Positions 21,889-31,144 of a DNA stretch of 64,000 nt are shown here, piece after piece. This DNA comes from Asaia krungthepensis NRIC 0535 (GTDB lineage Bacteria; Pseudomonadota; Alphaproteobacteria; Acetobacterales; Acetobacteraceae). The stretch is taken from the NCBI RefSeq assembly GCF_025995175.1, contig NZ_BAPV01000003.1, positions 208,056 through 272,055 on the forward strand. Direction: 5' to 3'. Numbering within the stretch: position 1 is the stretch's first letter; each line of letters starts with the position of its first letter. The position numbers and the translations under genes are program-made. The notes beneath the pieces are model-generated. The model did not search any database. It was not told where the DNA came from and worked only from the letters and a program-made list of their open reading frames with translations.

Positions 21889-22449
21889 TCAGTGCGCCGC
21901 CTTGTCCCGACTGACGCTCACCGTGCCGTCCGGTGCGATCAACGTATTCGTGCCATCGCCATTCGGGATCACGATCGTTCCGCTGCGGCCAGGGGCGATA
22001 TATTTATGGGCATTGTCCTCTACCGAGGACGACAATGACGGGCGTGAAGCGGTGTGCACCCCGTGAACCATGCCGTCATGCTCGCCCATCTCCAGCGTTG
22101 CGCCATCGCCCAGCTGGATCGCGCTGTCTCCGCTCGCGCCATGACTCTTGGTCATCGAGCCAAAATAGCTGTTCGTGTCGGCAAGGGCGTCACGCAACCC
22201 GTTCGGGGAGGCCTCGACATCTCGCAGCGTTGGCAGGGGCTGCGGTGCACCCGGCCAGATATTGCCGTTTTCGGGAAGGATCGGCATGGCGAGATAGGCG
22301 TGGCCACGCACCTTCTCCATGTTCTCGGAAATGCCCTCGGGCATGTTCGGATTAGCCCCGGGAAGTGTCGCGGTGTCGTGAATCGATTTCCCGAAACCGG
22401 AACAGCCACTCAACAAAACAGGAATCGCTAAAAGAGCGGCCTTTCTCAT
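21889..22449 (-). CDS. Predicted lipoprotein of unknown function
   Basis: A 186-residue protein with a signal peptide and lipobox VLLSGC, acylated Cys at residue 16, then a low-complexity acidic/Gly/Ser-rich body and a C-terminal stretch SGTIVIPNGDGTNTLIAPDG. I start at the ATG preceded by GGAG six bases upstream rather than at the GTG one codon earlier. I recognise no domain. It lies 84 bases after pgsA on the same strand. Probably outer-membrane anchored because the residue after Cys is Ser, not Asp. Confidence 0.7.
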   Translation of the reverse strand: MRKAALLAIPVLLSGCSGFGKSIHDTATLPGANPNMPEGISENMEKVRGHAYLAMPILPENGNIWPGAPQPLPTLRDVEASPNGLRDALADTNSYFGSMTKSHGASGDSAIQLGDGATLEMGEHDGMVHGVHTASRPSLSSSVEDNAHKYIAPGRSGTIVIPNGDGTNTLIAPDGTVSVSRDKAAH

Positions 22450-22533
22450 CACTTACTCCAGGGATGTCATCCACGCTCTTTTAAGCGCTGAGGCCGTCTG
22501 ACGCCAGATACAGAACATGTATAGAGCGTGATA

Positions 22534-23139
22534 CTAATGCGAGACCTTGGCAGAGGACCGGTTTGTGCCGGATCCCATCATTCTCGAGAGCCCCGTTACC
22601 AGATATCCCCACCCACTCAACACGGTCGGTACAACCGAAATCCAGAGCATGAGCGCGCCAAGCTGCGTGAAGGAGATCATACCCAGCCCGATCTGACGGG
22701 GCATGGCATCACCTGCAAGCAGGAAACCGATGGCGACCATCTGGATACCTGTTTTCCACTTCGCAAGGCGCGTGGAAGGGAGTGTGGCTCGCTGACTTGC
22801 CATGTACTCGCGCAAGCCGCTGACCATGATCTCGCGAATGAGGATGATGATTGCGGCAAACAACGCGCCGTCGGTCAGTCGACCATAGCCCGCCAGGGCC
22901 AGAAGAAGCGCGCCCACCAACAGCTTGTCAGCAATCGGATCCATCATTCGCCCGAGCTCGGATCCCTGCTTCCACCTGCGCGCGAGCATACCGTCAAGAT
23001 AATCGGTGATACATGCGGCGACATAAAGAATGCAGGCAATGCCATCAGCAAGCGGGCTGGCGAAAGCGATGAGGGCAACGAGCACAGGTATCGAGGCGAT
23101 ACGAAGCAGGGTCAGGATGTTGGGCAGATCTGTCAGCAT
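22534..23139 (-). CDS. pgsA: CDP-diacylglycerol-glycerol-3-phosphate 3-phosphatidyltransferase
   Basis: Makes phosphatidylglycerolphosphate at the inner membrane, the committed step to phosphatidylglycerol. The CDP-alcohol phosphotransferase signature D..DG..AR........G...D...D is complete in TDYLDGMLARRWKQGSELG followed by RMMDPIADK. 201 residues with about five transmembrane helices fits the family. It follows uvrC by 113 bases on the same strand; uvrC and pgsA are adjacent in many Alphaproteobacteria. Confidence 0.95.
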   Translation of the reverse strand: MLTDLPNILTLLRIASIPVLVALIAFASPLADGIACILYVAACITDYLDGMLARRWKQGSELGRMMDPIADKLLVGALLLALAGYGRLTDGALFAAIIILIREIMVSGLREYMASQRATLPSTRLAKWKTGIQMVAIGFLLAGDAMPRQIGLGMISFTQLGALMLWISVVPTVLSGWGYLVTGLSRMMGSGTNRSSAKVSH

Positions 23140-23252
23140 GAATCGTCCCCGGTACCGCCATTGAAATCAATCAGCCTTGCGCGCTTCCAGCCATAAGCAT
23201 GAATCGCGTCACCATGATAGGCTCGGTTTCGCTCCACCATAGCGCCTGCCTG

Positions 23253-25178
23253 CTATTGGGGGTGAAAAAAGGCGTAGATTGTGCGGGCGATCTCCGAATT
23301 GATTCCCCCGACCGTTGCCAGTTCCTCGACGCTTGCGCCACGTACACCGCGCACCGATCCGAACCGTGTCAGGAGCGCGCGCTTCCTGACGGCGCCGATA
23401 CCCGGAACGCTGTCCAGTTCGGAAGTCTTGATGGCCTTGCTTCGTCCTGCTCTGTGCGTGGTGATGGCGAAGCGGTGGGCCTCGTCACGCAAGCGCTGAA
23501 GATAGTACAGGACCGGGTCGTTATGCGGCATCTGGAAGGGCGCACGCCCCTCCTGGAAAAACCACTCCCTGCCGGCATCCCGGTCAGGGCCCTTGGCGAT
23601 GGCGACTATCGGGATATCGCGCACGTTCAGTTCCTCGAGCACTGCCCGCACGGCATTGAATTGGCCTAACCCGCCGTCGATCAACAGGAGGTCCGGCCAG
23701 TCCTGAGGGCGCTCATCCGGCGCTGCAGGGTCACGTCGGCCGAAACGCCGCTCCATGACCTCGCGCATCATGCCGAAATCGTCGCCAGGCGTGACCGGCC
23801 CCTTGATGGCAAATTTGCGGTAGGCGCGCTTGGTGAACCCCTCCGGTCCGGCGACGACCATCACACCATAGGCGTGCTGCCCCATGATATGGGAATTATC
23901 ATAGGTCTCGATGCGGCCCGGCGGTCCCTCAAGCCCGAAAGCGGACGCGACACCATCCAGCAGCTTGCTCACACCGGCGCTTTCCGCCAGACGGCGCTCG
24001 AGAGCCTCACGCGCATTGGTCTCCGCATGGCGCACGACATCGCGCCGTTCGCCACGCTGGGGTTGGAGCAATTCCACCTTGCGGCCACGTTTGAGCGTGA
24101 GTGCCTCGGAAACCAGATCGAGCTCGGCCGGGTCGGTGTTCAGCAGAATCTGGGGCGGCGGCGGCTTGTCGTCGTAGAACTGCAGCAGAAATGCGGAGAG
24201 GATATCTGCAGCCTGATCGTCCTCTGCGTGATCGGGATAGAACGCGCGATTACCGTTATTGCGGCTGTTACGAATGAAAAAGACCTGGATGCAGGTCTTT
24301 CCTGCCTGCTGCCACAGGGCAATGATATCGGCGTCGCCGATCGAGGCAGGGTTGATGATCCCCGATTCCTGCATGCTCGAAAACCCCCGGATACGGTCCC
24401 GGATTGTCGCAGCGCGCTCGAACTCCAGAGCTTCGGAGGCCTTTTCCATCTCCTCAACGAGCGTTTTGTGTACGTCGGTGCTCTTGCCTGAGAGGAACTG
24501 CTTCGTTTCCTCGACGAGCGACGCATATTGAGCTGTCGTGACACGTTCCACGCAGGGTGCCGAGCAGCGACGGATTTGATACAGCAGGCAGGGTCGCGTG
24601 CGCGACGAAAGAACTGCGTCGCTGCATGATCTGAGCAGGAAGCTGCGCTGGATCAGGTTCAGTGTCTGGTTGACTGCCCATGCCGAGGCGAAAGGCCCCC
24701 AATAAGTGGCGTTCTTGACCGGACGCCCTCGCTGCTTGGTGATCTGCGGATAGTCGTGCCCCTCGGTCAGCATGATCCAGGGATAGGATTTGTCGTCACG
24801 CAGCAGGATGTTGAAGCGCGGCTTCATTTTCTTGATGTAGTTGGCTTCGAGAAGCAGCGCCTCCGCTTCGGTGCGGGTCGTCACAATCTCCATGGATCGC
24901 GTGAGGCCGACCATCCGGCGCAGGCGTTCAGGCAACTGGTTCAGTCGCAGATAGGATGAGACGCGCTTCTTCAGGCTCAGCGCCTTGCCAACGTAGAGCA
25001 CCTCCCCTTTCTCACCCAGCATGCGATAGACGCCCGGTGTCAGCGGGATCGTCTTCAGGGCCTCGCGTATCGCTTCTGTTCCCTCCTTGCGCGGCGATAC
25101 CTGAACCTCGCCAGCGGGGGAAGCCACGCCTTCGAGCGCGACTGGGGTCCCGGCGCTCAAGCTACGCCCCCGTGACAC
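23253..25178 (-). CDS. uvrC: UvrABC excinuclease subunit C
   Basis: Makes both incisions in nucleotide excision repair. The N-terminal GIY-YIG nuclease is visible as [19 protein letters not shown] (about residues 49-67), followed by a Cys-containing region, a UVR domain (about 225-260), the RNase H-like C-terminal nuclease with [10 protein letters not shown] and LLIDGGLGQ, and terminal helix-hairpin-helix motifs ([19 protein letters not shown]). 641 residues. GTG start with an N-terminal extension of about 30 residues before the conserved part, so the true start may be slightly downstream. No SOS box was seen upstream. Confidence 0.95.
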   Translation of the reverse strand: MSRGRSLSAGTPVALEGVASPAGEVQVSPRKEGTEAIREALKTIPLTPGVYRMLGEKGEVLYVGKALSLKKRVSSYLRLNQLPERLRRMVGLTRSMEIVTTRTEAEALLLEANYIKKMKPRFNILLRDDKSYPWIMLTEGHDYPQITKQRGRPVKNATYWGPFASAWAVNQTLNLIQRSFLLRSCSDAVLSSRTRPCLLYQIRRCSAPCVERVTTAQYASLVEETKQFLSGKSTDVHKTLVEEMEKASEALEFERAATIRDRIRGFSSMQESGIINPASIGDADIIALWQQAGKTCIQVFFIRNSRNNGNRAFYPDHAEDDQAADILSAFLLQFYDDKPPPPQILLNTDPAELDLVSEALTLKRGRKVELLQPQRGERRDVVRHAETNAREALERRLAESAGVSKLLDGVASAFGLEGPPGRIETYDNSHIMGQHAYGVMVVAGPEGFTKRAYRKFAIKGPVTPGDDFGMMREVMERRFGRRDPAAPDERPQDWPDLLLIDGGLGQFNAVRAVLEELNVRDIPIVAIAKGPDRDAGREWFFQEGRAPFQMPHNDPVLYYLQRLRDEAHRFAITTHRAGRSKAIKTSELDSVPGIGAVRKRALLTRFGSVRGVRGASVEELATVGGINSEIARTIYAFFHPQ

Positions 25179-25195
25179 AGGCTGATCGCCAGTTC

Positions 25196-25216
25196 ATCCA
25201 CGGAACATGTGGATAA
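25196..25216. promoter_or_regulatory. DnaA box with inverted partner upstream of uvrC
   Basis: TGTGGATAA at 25208-25216 is the exact complement of the consensus DnaA box TTATCCACA. It forms an inverted repeat with ATCCAC at 25196-25201 (7-base spacer). The stretch 25281-25330 next to it is 68% A+T by direct count. DnaA binding here is plausible; whether it is an origin element, a DnaA-titration site or chance cannot be told. Confidence 0.45.
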
Positions 25217-25457
25217 GTCTGTGGGGCATCGCATGACAAATTGATGACGGGCGCAGTTTGGCGCGCTTTGCGACGCTTTGCCTAAATTTTGTGCAACCAG
25301 AATTAAGCAGTTGATATTGAACAATTTTGCTCATCCGCATCGAAGAAACAGCGCCAAGACCTTGGAAACACAGGGAGTCAATCCCCGAACATCACCGTAA
25401 GTGGACAAAATTCACGTTCCACGTGACAGAACGATCCTGTTTTGTTCGAAGTTGCCT

Positions 25458-26447
25458 CTACCTCTGTTCAGCTTGCGCCATCACCCGCAGGAAATTGCCA
25501 CCCCATATTGCGGAGAGTTCGGCCTCCGTGAAGCCGGCAGCACGCAGCGCTTCCGTCACAGCTGGCGTCTCCCCGGCATGGGCCCAGCCCTCGATCATGC
25601 CGCCGCCATCGAAATCGGAGGAGACCCCGACATGATCCACCCCGATCAGGTCAGCAACATAACGCACGTGACGGGCGAGGTCGTGAACACCGGCGCGACC
25701 TGCAGCACTGGGCTTGAGGAATGAGGACATGGCTGTGATCTGGATGACCCCCCCGGTGTCTCGAAGCCTGCGCAGCTGCTCGTCATCGAGGTTGCGCGGA
25801 TGATCGCACAATGCCCGGGCGCAGGAATGACTGGCGATGATCGGGGTGCTCGAGACTTCAGCAGCCTGCAGCATGGTCGTCTTCGCGGCATGGGAGACAT
25901 CGACCAGTATGCCGTGTGTGTTCATGAGCGCTATCGCATCACGCCCCTGCGATGACAGGCCACCGTGCAGCTCGCGTTCATCACCGAGCGCGGGGAGCGG
26001 AATTGCCGCATCGGCCAGATCGTTATGCCCGTTATGGGTGAGCGTCATATAGCGCACCCCCATCGACGCCAGAACCTCGATACGGGACGGGTCGCCGCCC
26101 AGAGCGTGTCCATTTTCCACAGCAGGCACCACCACGGTCCTGTCCTGGCTGAATGCTGCCCTCACATCGGCGGCGCTCCGGCAGACGGTCACAGCATCGC
26201 TGGCAAGGCCATTTATCACGGCCAGCATCGCCTGCACTCTCGCCCAGGCCTCGGCCCTCCCGTCAGCTTCCAGACGGGTCTGGGGAATATAGGCAGCGAG
26301 GCAGACGGCTTTCAGGCCGCCCTCTCGAAGCTTGGGCAGATCGACCTGACGCGCGGGCGAACCGGTCTCGAAATCCTGACGATCAGGCCAGGGAATATCA
26401 ATGTGGGAGTCGAGGGTCAGGAGCTGGTCGTGTGTCGCGGATGTCAT
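25458..26447 (-). CDS. Membrane dipeptidase (peptidase family M19)
   Basis: A 329-residue renal-dipeptidase-type zinc hydrolase acting on dipeptides or D-amino-acid-containing dipeptides. Metal-binding and fold motifs are LDSHIDIPW (first His-x-Asp), a central bridging acid in VPAVENGHALGGD, TLTHNGHNDLAD, IIASHSCARAL and GVSSDFDGGG. There is no signal peptide, so it should be cytoplasmic despite the family name. It sits alone between uvrC and the divergent exonuclease gene; 279 bases of AT-richer DNA separate it from uvrC. Confidence 0.9.
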   Translation of the reverse strand: MTSATHDQLLTLDSHIDIPWPDRQDFETGSPARQVDLPKLREGGLKAVCLAAYIPQTRLEADGRAEAWARVQAMLAVINGLASDAVTVCRSAADVRAAFSQDRTVVVPAVENGHALGGDPSRIEVLASMGVRYMTLTHNGHNDLADAAIPLPALGDERELHGGLSSQGRDAIALMNTHGILVDVSHAAKTTMLQAAEVSSTPIIASHSCARALCDHPRNLDDEQLRRLRDTGGVIQITAMSSFLKPSAAGRAGVHDLARHVRYVADLIGVDHVGVSSDFDGGGMIEGWAHAGETPAVTEALRAAGFTEAELSAIWGGNFLRVMAQAEQR

Positions 26448-26525
26448 GAGAGCATAAATGGGCTATCCGAACGCAGCGGCAAGAGGCATTCCTGCTCTTC
26501 GCGGCAATTTGGAGGATCGAAACCG

Positions 26526-27329
26526 ATGCGGCTGATGACATGGAATATCAACTCGTTGCGTCTGCGCCTCCCTCTCCTCGCGCGGCTGATCGAGGAGCAA
26601 AGTCCCGACATCATCTGCCTACAGGAAACCAAGGTTCCGGACCCGCTCTTTCCCGCGCAGGCGTTGCGGGAGCTGGGATATGACCACCAGCATTTCATGG
26701 GCATGAAGGGATATAATGGCGTTGCCATCCTCTCCCGCCACCCGATCCGAGCGCTTGACGCGGTACCGGACTGGTGCGGCAAGAGCGATACCCGTCATAT
26801 CGGGATCACAGTCGAGACCGACAGGGGCACCGTGACCCTGCATGATTTCTATGTTCCAGCGGGCGGCGACATTGCCGATCCTGCGGTGAACGACAAGTTT
26901 GCCCATAAACTGGCATTTCTCGAGGAGGTCACAAGCTGGTTCCGCAAAAATCCGCCTGTGCGCTCTATCGTGGTTGGCGATCTCAATATCGCTCCGCTCG
27001 AGCACGATGTATGGAGCCACAAGCAGCTTGCCGATGTGGTCAGCCACACACTGCCAGAGATCGAGCGCCTGAAAGCCTGGAGCGATACAGGCTTCGTCGA
27101 TGCCATGCGTCTGGTCGTCCCGCCTGAGCAGAAGCTCTACACCTGGTGGTCCTATCGCAATCGCGACTGGAAACTCTCGAACCGTGGGAGACGCCTCGAC
27201 CACGTATGGCTCACACCGGATCTGCGCGAGCATCTGCAGGATGTCGCCGTATTGAAAGACGTGCGGGACTGGTCGAGCCCATCCGATCATGTTCCAGTGA
27301 TCGTCGATCTCGCGCTGAACCCCGCCTGA
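26526..27329 (+). CDS. xthA: Exodeoxyribonuclease III / AP endonuclease
   Basis: Repairs abasic sites and removes 3' blocking groups. 267 residues in the endonuclease/exonuclease/phosphatase fold: MTWNINSLRLR, ICLQETKV (metal Glu), YNGVAILSRHP, GDLNIAPLEHDVW (Asp-Asn), RLDHVWLT and SPSDHVPVIVDL (catalytic Asp-His). I start at the ATG for MRLMTWNINSL, the conserved N-terminus. The frame upstream to 25965 is antisense to the dipeptidase. Confidence 0.95.
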   Translation: MRLMTWNINSLRLRLPLLARLIEEQSPDIICLQETKVPDPLFPAQALRELGYDHQHFMGMKGYNGVAILSRHPIRALDAVPDWCGKSDTRHIGITVETDRGTVTLHDFYVPAGGDIADPAVNDKFAHKLAFLEEVTSWFRKNPPVRSIVVGDLNIAPLEHDVWSHKQLADVVSHTLPEIERLKAWSDTGFVDAMRLVVPPEQKLYTWWSYRNRDWKLSNRGRRLDHVWLTPDLREHLQDVAVLKDVRDWSSPSDHVPVIVDLALNPA

Positions 27330-27533
27330 AAAGACGAACAGGCTGCGGGAGACTGGAAGTCGCCTGAGGGCGGATCAGGCGCCCGAACATTCACAGCGAT
27401 CTGACCGGTGGCTGTGATGCGTCTGGAAGGGGATAAATACCAAGCGGGGATGATGACCCCGACCGCATGCTTTGGCCCTTTTTTGCGCCCTGTAACGGAT
27501 GGCGCGGTTTGCGAAGGACTTCGAGGCCGTACT

Positions 27534-27565
27534 CCCTCCTCTCTCCTGACAAGAAAAGAGGAGGG
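27534..27565 (-). terminator. Hairpin downstream of the OmpR-type regulator
   Basis: CCCTCCTCT and AGAGGAGGG form a 9-bp stem with a 14-base loop, 18 bases past the regulator stop on the minus strand, in the tail-to-tail gap with xthA. T-poor. Confidence 0.4.
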
Positions 27566-27582
27566 GACATCGGGGGGTGCTA

Positions 27583-28302
27583 TCAGCCCATCAGGGCGTC
27601 GCTGCCCTCGGGGTTGAGGCGATACCCGCCACCTTCCGTGAGCAACAGGGAGGCATTTGCCGGATCGGGCTCGATCTTCTGGCGCAGACGGTAGATATGC
27701 GTCTCGAGCGTGTGCGTCGTGACAGCCGCGTTATAGCCCCAGACCTCATTCAGCAGCACCTGACGCGCAATCGGACGATGCCCGGCGCGATACAGATACT
27801 TCAGAATGGCCGCTTCCTTCTCCGTGAGGCGGATACGACGGTTCTTGGCCGGTTCCTGCAGGATTTTGGAAGACGGGCGGAACAGATAAGGCCCGATGGG
27901 GAAAACAGCATCCTCGCTATTCTCGAACAGGCGAAGCTGCGCGCGCAAGCGAGCAAGAAGTTCTGCAATGCGGAACGGCTTGGCGACGTAGTCATTAGCG
28001 CCTGCATCGAGACCGCGCACCACATCGGCCTCGTCATCCGAACCGGTCAGGATGATGATCGGCATGCGAATGCCCTGGCGGCGGAGCTCAGCGCAGAAAT
28101 CGCGCCCGTCGCCATCCGGCAGGGTCACGTCGAGGAGGATTGCGTCGACACGCACGTCGGGAACGGCAAGCTTTTCCTTGGCGTCGGCGACGGAAACAGC
28201 CTGAATGGGTTCAAACTCACCTTCAAGCTTGAGCTGTTCGACCAGGAGTTGGCGAAGCGTATCGTCATCGTCAACAATAAGGACAGGACGCGGACCAGGC
28301 AT
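27583..28302 (-). CDS. OmpR/PhoB-type response regulator
   Basis: A 239-residue two-component regulator. The receiver domain (about residues 1-125) has the acidic pocket VDDDD, the phospho-acceptor Asp in AILLDVTLPDGDG, the switch Thr in IILTGSDD and Lys in YVAKPFR. The OmpR-type wHTH follows (about 140-230) with LTEKEAAILKYLYRAG and THTLETHIYRLRQKIEPDP. I start at MPGPRPVLIVDDD; the longer frame runs into the divergent gene's control region. No histidine kinase is adjacent. The sequence resembles the alphaproteobacterial envelope regulator CenR, an inference from memory. Divergent from an L,D-transpeptidase gene. Confidence 0.9.
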   Translation of the reverse strand: MPGPRPVLIVDDDDTLRQLLVEQLKLEGEFEPIQAVSVADAKEKLAVPDVRVDAILLDVTLPDGDGRDFCAELRRQGIRMPIIILTGSDDEADVVRGLDAGANDYVAKPFRIAELLARLRAQLRLFENSEDAVFPIGPYLFRPSSKILQEPAKNRRIRLTEKEAAILKYLYRAGHRPIARQVLLNEVWGYNAAVTTHTLETHIYRLRQKIEPDPANASLLLTEGGGYRLNPEGSDALMG

Positions 28303-28502
28303 GTATATTCTTCTCTCACCTACTGAGGACGACGCCCCAGAGACAGGACCAGACTTCCGTGGAAGGTAGATCCCCGTTTTGACTGTGAGCCTTACACGGA
28401 TATCGTGACAACGCCAATCCGATCGGAACGTCAAGCCCGCTCGATACCGGTCTTTAGACGTCATTTACCCATAAATTAATGTTCAGACGTGAGGTTTGTG
28501 AC

Positions 28503-29006
28503 ATGAGTGTCATCCTGCGACATAATTCAGGTGCTCTGGCGACGCTTTTTATCAACGGAAGGACCATTCCTGCCCTGATCGGAGGTGGGGGTTTACGCGT
28601 GGACAAGACCGAGGGAGATCAGGCGACCCCCATTGGATACCTGCCTTTTCGCCATGTATTCTACCGGGCAGACCGGATCGCCCGCCCCCTCACCCGCCTA
28701 CGTGTGGAGGCGCTCGCGCCTGATGACGGGTGGTGCGATGACCCGTCGCACCGGGACTACAACCGGCAGGTCACTCTGCCCCATGACGGGCGTCACGAAC
28801 GGCTCTGGCGCGACGATCACTGCTATGACCTGTGCGTTGTGCTGGGATGGAACGATGACCCGGTCATTGCCGGAAGAGGCTCGGCAATCTTCCTGCATCT
28901 TCCCCCGCAGAGCGGCGCGACAGAGGGCTGCATCGCCCTGGCCGAGCCGCTCCTGCGCGAACTGATCAGTGGGAGCGAAACAGGGATAGAAGTTCGCACC
29001 GACTGA
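28503..29006 (+). CDS. L,D-transpeptidase (YkuD) family protein
   Basis: A 167-residue protein with a YkuD-type core: the strand GDQATPIGYLPF, a conserved region with DDPSHRDYNRQV, and the catalytic His/Cys segment IFLHLPPQSGATEGCIAL. YkuD enzymes cross-link peptidoglycan through a catalytic Cys. Unlike most, it has no visible signal peptide, so its location is uncertain; short signal-less YkuD proteins of this layout are familiar in Alphaproteobacteria. ATG at 28503 is preferred over 28479 because GAGG precedes it. Divergent from an OmpR-type regulator. Confidence 0.8.
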   Translation: MSVILRHNSGALATLFINGRTIPALIGGGGLRVDKTEGDQATPIGYLPFRHVFYRADRIARPLTRLRVEALAPDDGWCDDPSHRDYNRQVTLPHDGRHERLWRDDHCYDLCVVLGWNDDPVIAGRGSAIFLHLPPQSGATEGCIALAEPLLRELISGSETGIEVRTD

Positions 29007-29065
29007 ACCGTCTGATCTGCTTGGGAGCGGTTCCCGACGCCGGGTTCGGTGGTGTCGGGCTGAGC

Positions 29066-29082
29066 GCGGCCTTTGAGGCCGC
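29066..29082 (+). terminator. Hairpin in the tail-to-tail gap after the YkuD gene
   Basis: Perfect 7-bp stem GCGGCCT/AGGCCGC with a 3-base loop, 60 bases past the stop codon, followed by no T tract; possible bidirectional terminator. Confidence 0.35.
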
Positions 29083-29192
29083 AGCCACTAGACTGTGGCG
29101 AGGCCCCTGAGGGCAGCATGGAAACCATCCAATACAGAATGGGGATCGGGAATCAGCCCGACCCCCACATCGCTCAGACCGGTGTTCGGCTA

Positions 29193-31094
29193 TCAGCCTT
29201 CCGGGGCGCTGACAGGAACGACGCCAGAAGTATCGCCCGAGCCCGCCTCGGCGGCGGCTTGCGCCTGAAGATCCTCGGTCGTCACGGGAGGTGGCGGCGG
29301 CGGAGGAGGTGCCATATAGACAAGCATGTCGCCGATGGTCGGACTGACCGGAAACTCATCCTCGGCGGACCGGATCGTGATCGACTGACCGCGGCGGATA
29401 GACAGGAAATCGAGACGGTTCTGCACCGCGCCAAAACCTGCAGCGCTTGCCTCGTCAGCCATGGCGGTCATGAACCGCCACCCCTTTTCAAAGAGCATGT
29501 CGATCAGGGTGAAGTTCCAGGAAGGATCACCGAGCAGCTTGCCGCGCGCATCGCGTGACAGCCCATGATAGAAATCGAGACGCGCCACGCCGGGACTGAT
29601 CTGGAACACGCGCTGACGTCCCATATGCGGCGCCATGTGGGCGCATACGAGACCGTTATAAATCGCATCTGCCGTGGTCGAAATCAGGTAATCCGCTGGG
29701 CGCTCCTCGAGCGCCTCCTCGCCATATTGAGACAGCAATTCGGCACGCAGCACAGGAATACCCTTGCGCATGGCGGGAATCAGCGCGCTCGAGCGGTTAT
29801 CAACCAGCAGGATGGGAATACCGTTGCCACTCAGACATTTGGCGAGATCGATCGACCAGGGTGACGCCCCGACAATGGCCAGAGCCGGTTCGTTGGACAG
29901 GGTCAGCTTCAGGTAACGGGCAATGGGGCGCAGCGAGAAACCATGGAAGATCATGGTGCCGCCGATGATGGCGAAAACGGCTGGCATGATCAGATCGGCA
30001 CTGTGATAGCCCGCATCGGTCATACGATATCCAGCAGCACCAGCTACGGCGGCAGCCACGATACCGCGAGGGGCGATCCATGCCACGAACAGCCTCTCCT
30101 GCCATTTCAGACCGGTCCCGATGGTGGAGAGAAAGATGGCCAGTGGCCGGACGCCGAACATGACGGCAGCAGTCAGCAGAAAGATCGGCAGCGACAGATG
30201 AGCCAGCACGTCGCGATGCAGATCGGCGGTCAACATGATGAAGAGCACCGCCACCACAAGGACGACCAGGGACTCCTTCATGCGGCGTAATTCGGACAGG
30301 CCTGGCACATGCAGATTCGTCAACGCCATACCGAACACGGTCGCGCCAACCAGACCCGCCCCTTCCATGCTCATGTTGCAGATGCTGAAGATCAGCAAGG
30401 CAAGGGTGAGCAGCAACGGGGTCTTGAGCGGCTCTGGCATCAGGTCGCGCACGAAGAGGTAGCGCACCAGATAGGCAGGCAGAATACCCACAGCCAGTGA
30501 CTCCGCCGTGGAGGCCAGCAGATCAGGCAGCACGGTGGTCAGGAAGACATCCGTGCCGATCGGTACGCGCGTGGCGACCACCTGCAGCACAACGGCGGCC
30601 AGAATGGCCCCGATCGGATCGTTGATGATGGCTTCCCACCGCAGGAAGGCGGCGACACGCGGCTGGAGTTTGTTGTGGCGCAGCAAAGGCAACACCACAG
30701 TCGGGCCAGTGACGGTGATAATCGCGCCGAACAGGGCGGCGACCCCCCATTCCATATGGGCAATGTAGTGCGCTGCGGCCCAGCCCAGCCCCCATGAAAT
30801 GGGGAGGGCCAGCATGGTCAGACGCGTGACGCCCTCTCCTGCCTCGCGAAGCTGGCGGAAATCAAGAAGCAGGCCGCCCTCGAACACGATGATCGCGACA
30901 AGCAGCGACACGAGCGGACGGAAAATCCAGCCCAGCGCGGCAGAGGGATGCAGAATACCGAGCCCCGGCCCGAAGATCAGTCCGAGCGCGAAGAGCAGAA
31001 CGATAGCCGGAAGGCGGAATTTCCAGGCCACCCATTGCGCCCCGATCCCGGCCCCCAGCGTGAGCAGCAGCCCGATAAACATTGCTAGCGCCAT
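29193..31094 (-). CDS. CPA1-type Na+/H+ (cation/proton) antiporter with cytoplasmic Rossmann-like domain
   Basis: A 633-residue protein. Residues 1-390 hold about 12 transmembrane helices with antiporter motifs FEGGLLLDF and the ion-site region AIINDPIGAILAAV. Residues about 405-530 form a soluble domain resembling TrkA-N/RCK (LAIVGASPWSIDLA ... ILLVDNRS). The tail has eight consecutive prolines at about residue 600, then an acidic Ala/Gly-rich end. Likely exports Na+ or K+ in exchange for protons, which would suit an acid-producing bacterium. 50 bases after the rsmB-like gene, possibly co-transcribed. Confidence 0.88.
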   Translation of the reverse strand: MALAMFIGLLLTLGAGIGAQWVAWKFRLPAIVLLFALGLIFGPGLGILHPSAALGWIFRPLVSLLVAIIVFEGGLLLDFRQLREAGEGVTRLTMLALPISWGLGWAAAHYIAHMEWGVAALFGAIITVTGPTVVLPLLRHNKLQPRVAAFLRWEAIINDPIGAILAAVVLQVVATRVPIGTDVFLTTVLPDLLASTAESLAVGILPAYLVRYLFVRDLMPEPLKTPLLLTLALLIFSICNMSMEGAGLVGATVFGMALTNLHVPGLSELRRMKESLVVLVVAVLFIMLTADLHRDVLAHLSLPIFLLTAAVMFGVRPLAIFLSTIGTGLKWQERLFVAWIAPRGIVAAAVAGAAGYRMTDAGYHSADLIMPAVFAIIGGTMIFHGFSLRPIARYLKLTLSNEPALAIVGASPWSIDLAKCLSGNGIPILLVDNRSSALIPAMRKGIPVLRAELLSQYGEEALEERPADYLISTTADAIYNGLVCAHMAPHMGRQRVFQISPGVARLDFYHGLSRDARGKLLGDPSWNFTLIDMLFEKGWRFMTAMADEASAAGFGAVQNRLDFLSIRRGQSITIRSAEDEFPVSPTIGDMLVYMAPPPPPPPPVTTEDLQAQAAAEAGSGDTSGVVPVSAPEG

Positions 31095-31144
31095 GGTAAC
31101 GTCTTCATCCCTGACCGGTCGTGGATTATGTCGCGTTGAAAGCC

